From: Salicibibacter cibi
GTDB taxonomy: Bacteria; Bacillota; Bacilli; Bacillales; Marinococcaceae
NCBI RefSeq assembly: GCF_016495865.1
Contig: NZ_CP054706.1
Span: 434,001-498,000, forward strand
Reading direction: 5' to 3'
DNA length: 64,000 bases
Shown here in pieces: positions 63,054 through 64,000 of the stretch; position 1 is the stretch's first letter; every line of letters starts with the position of its first letter. Position numbers and translations under genes: made by a program. The notes under the pieces are model-generated. The model was not told the origin of the DNA and did not search any database. It saw only the letters and a program-made list of their open reading frames with translations.

Positions 63054-64000
63054 TGATTGAAAATTTGCTCATGGGGCTTGAAACGGTGTTTCAACCCCTT
63101 AATATATTAATTTTATTATCAGCCATATTTATCGGTTTTTTGGGTGGAGCGCTTCCGGGTATCAGCGGAACGATGCTTGTCGTGATCTTATTGCCAATCA
63201 CTTATGATTTTGATACCACGAGTGCCTTTCTGTTGCTCACGGCCATCTATGCGGCCACGGTATTTTCAGGAATGATCAGCGCCATCTTATTCCGGACTCC
63301 AGGGACCCCGGAGGCAGTACCCACCGTTTTCGATGGCTATCCGATGGCTAGAAGCGGACATAGTAGTCGTGCGTTGGGGATTGCTATTGTGAGTTCGGGT
63401 ATAGGAGGAATTTTCGGGACATTAGTGCTGATATTTCTAACTCCGGTACTCGCCAGTGTTGCCTTAACGTTTTCTTCTCCGGAATTTTTTGGACTGGCAT
63501 TATTAGGACTCACAGTCGTCGCTTCATTAAGTGCAGGTCAACTATCAAAGGGAATTATTGGCGTCGCTTTTGGGCTATTTATCGCTACAATCGGGATCGA
63601 TCCTCTATCTGGAACTCATCGGTATACCTTCGACATGAATAGTCTAATGGCAGGAGTTGAGTTAATCCCCGTTTTAATAGGGTTATTCGCTGTAGCTGAA
63701 GTATTGAAGAAAGGGCGGGAAAATACAAAGGAAAAGCAACAAGCATCAAGTACGAAAATAACAATATTTGAAAAAGAAATCTTTAGAAAGATCTACGGGA
63801 CGATTACCAGATCTTCATTGATGGGGACATTTATTGGGATTTTGCCTGGTGTTGGTGCCACAACCGCATCCATGCTCAGTTATAGTGAGACTGTACGTTG
63901 GTCAAAAAATCCAAAAAAATTCGGCAAAGGAGCCCCGGAAGGGATTGCGGCGCCGGAATCTGCGAATAACTCGGCTGCTATGGGCGCGTTGGTTCCATTA
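63054..64000 (+). CDS. TctA-type large membrane subunit (cut by window edge)
   Basis: GTG 63054 with GGGAGG upstream; frame stays open for 315 codons to the window end. GGALPGISGTMLVVILLPITY, ILFRTPGTPEAVPTVFDGYPMA, GILPGVGATTASMLSYSE and GAPEGIAAPESANNSAAMGALVPL are TctA signatures. The remaining third lies beyond the window. Confidence 0.93.

Noticed and set aside
1..64000. tRNA, rRNA and CRISPR arrays
   Set aside because: No cloverleaf-like, rRNA-like or regularly spaced repeat patterns were recognised on either strand by reading.

Overview
The window looks like the chromosome of a low-GC, endospore-former-type Firmicute, most likely a haloalkaliphilic Bacillaceae. The reasons are strong AGGAGG-type ribosome sites, frequent TTG/GTG starts, CcpA-type cre boxes, sigA-type promoters, and extremely acidic secreted lipoproteins. 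No tRNA, rRNA or CRISPR was seen. Almost everything concerns uptake and breakdown of organic and sugar acids and ureides, interrupted by insertion sequences and decayed genes. Layout: 0-2.3 kb is the end of one tripartite tricarboxylate transporter (TctC end, TctB, TctA). 2.4-17.1 kb is a sugar-acid catabolic block: TRAP transporter A, an enolase-superfamily dehydratase, a D-2-hydroxyacid dehydrogenase, a DapA-type aldolase, a LarA-like protein, an IlvD/Edd (YjhG-type) dehydratase, an IclR regulator, an FAH-family dehydratase, an aldehyde dehydrogenase and DgoD. The IlvD/Edd, FAH and ALDH trio has the enzyme set of a Weimberg-type route from a pentonate to 2-oxoglutarate; DgoD plus the DapA-type aldolase could serve a galactonate/gluconate branch. 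17.2-21.4 kb is a transposon island: a complete IS1380-type element with 5-bp target duplication, next to an IS4-like transposase, followed by a dead IS1595 element. 21.5-28.6 kb holds TRAP operon B, a decayed zinc alcohol dehydrogenase, a KduD-like SDR, a 130-bp MITE, an aminotransferase and (minus strand) an iron alcohol dehydrogenase. 28.6-37.6 kb is a minus-strand block: RraA-like protein, orphan TctC, orphan DctP (close paralog of the one in operon A), a U32-like barrel protein, an IclR regulator, TRAP operon C and a YheO-type regulator. 38.3-48.8 kb is a ureide/hydantoin/pyrimidine-type degradation block: TRAP operon D, two carbamoylase-type M20 hydrolases each followed by a RidA protein, a dihydropyrimidinase and an NCS1 permease. 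48.9-50.8 kb has a structured leader RNA candidate before two SDR genes. 50.9-55.4 kb has an IS110 element with a candidate guide (bridge) RNA, an M20 peptidase and a frameshifted transposase. 55.4-56.7 kb has a second copy of the structured leader and a decayed TctC. 57.1-64 kb is a D-threonate/D-erythronate-type locus: DeoR regulator, DUF1537 kinase, two PdxA-like dehydrogenases, and a second TctCBA transporter running off the end. How it works together: four full TRAP systems, two TTT systems and extra orphan binding proteins feed several short oxidative pathways ending in pyruvate, 2-oxoglutarate or triose phosphate. The shared control logic visible in the DNA is a repeated AT-rich palindrome (TTTTATATTATAAAA type) just downstream of promoters, a related operator at an IclR gene, and cre boxes indicating catabolite repression. 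Decayed copies of a regulator, a transporter gene and a dehydrogenase show that this region expands by duplication and then erodes.
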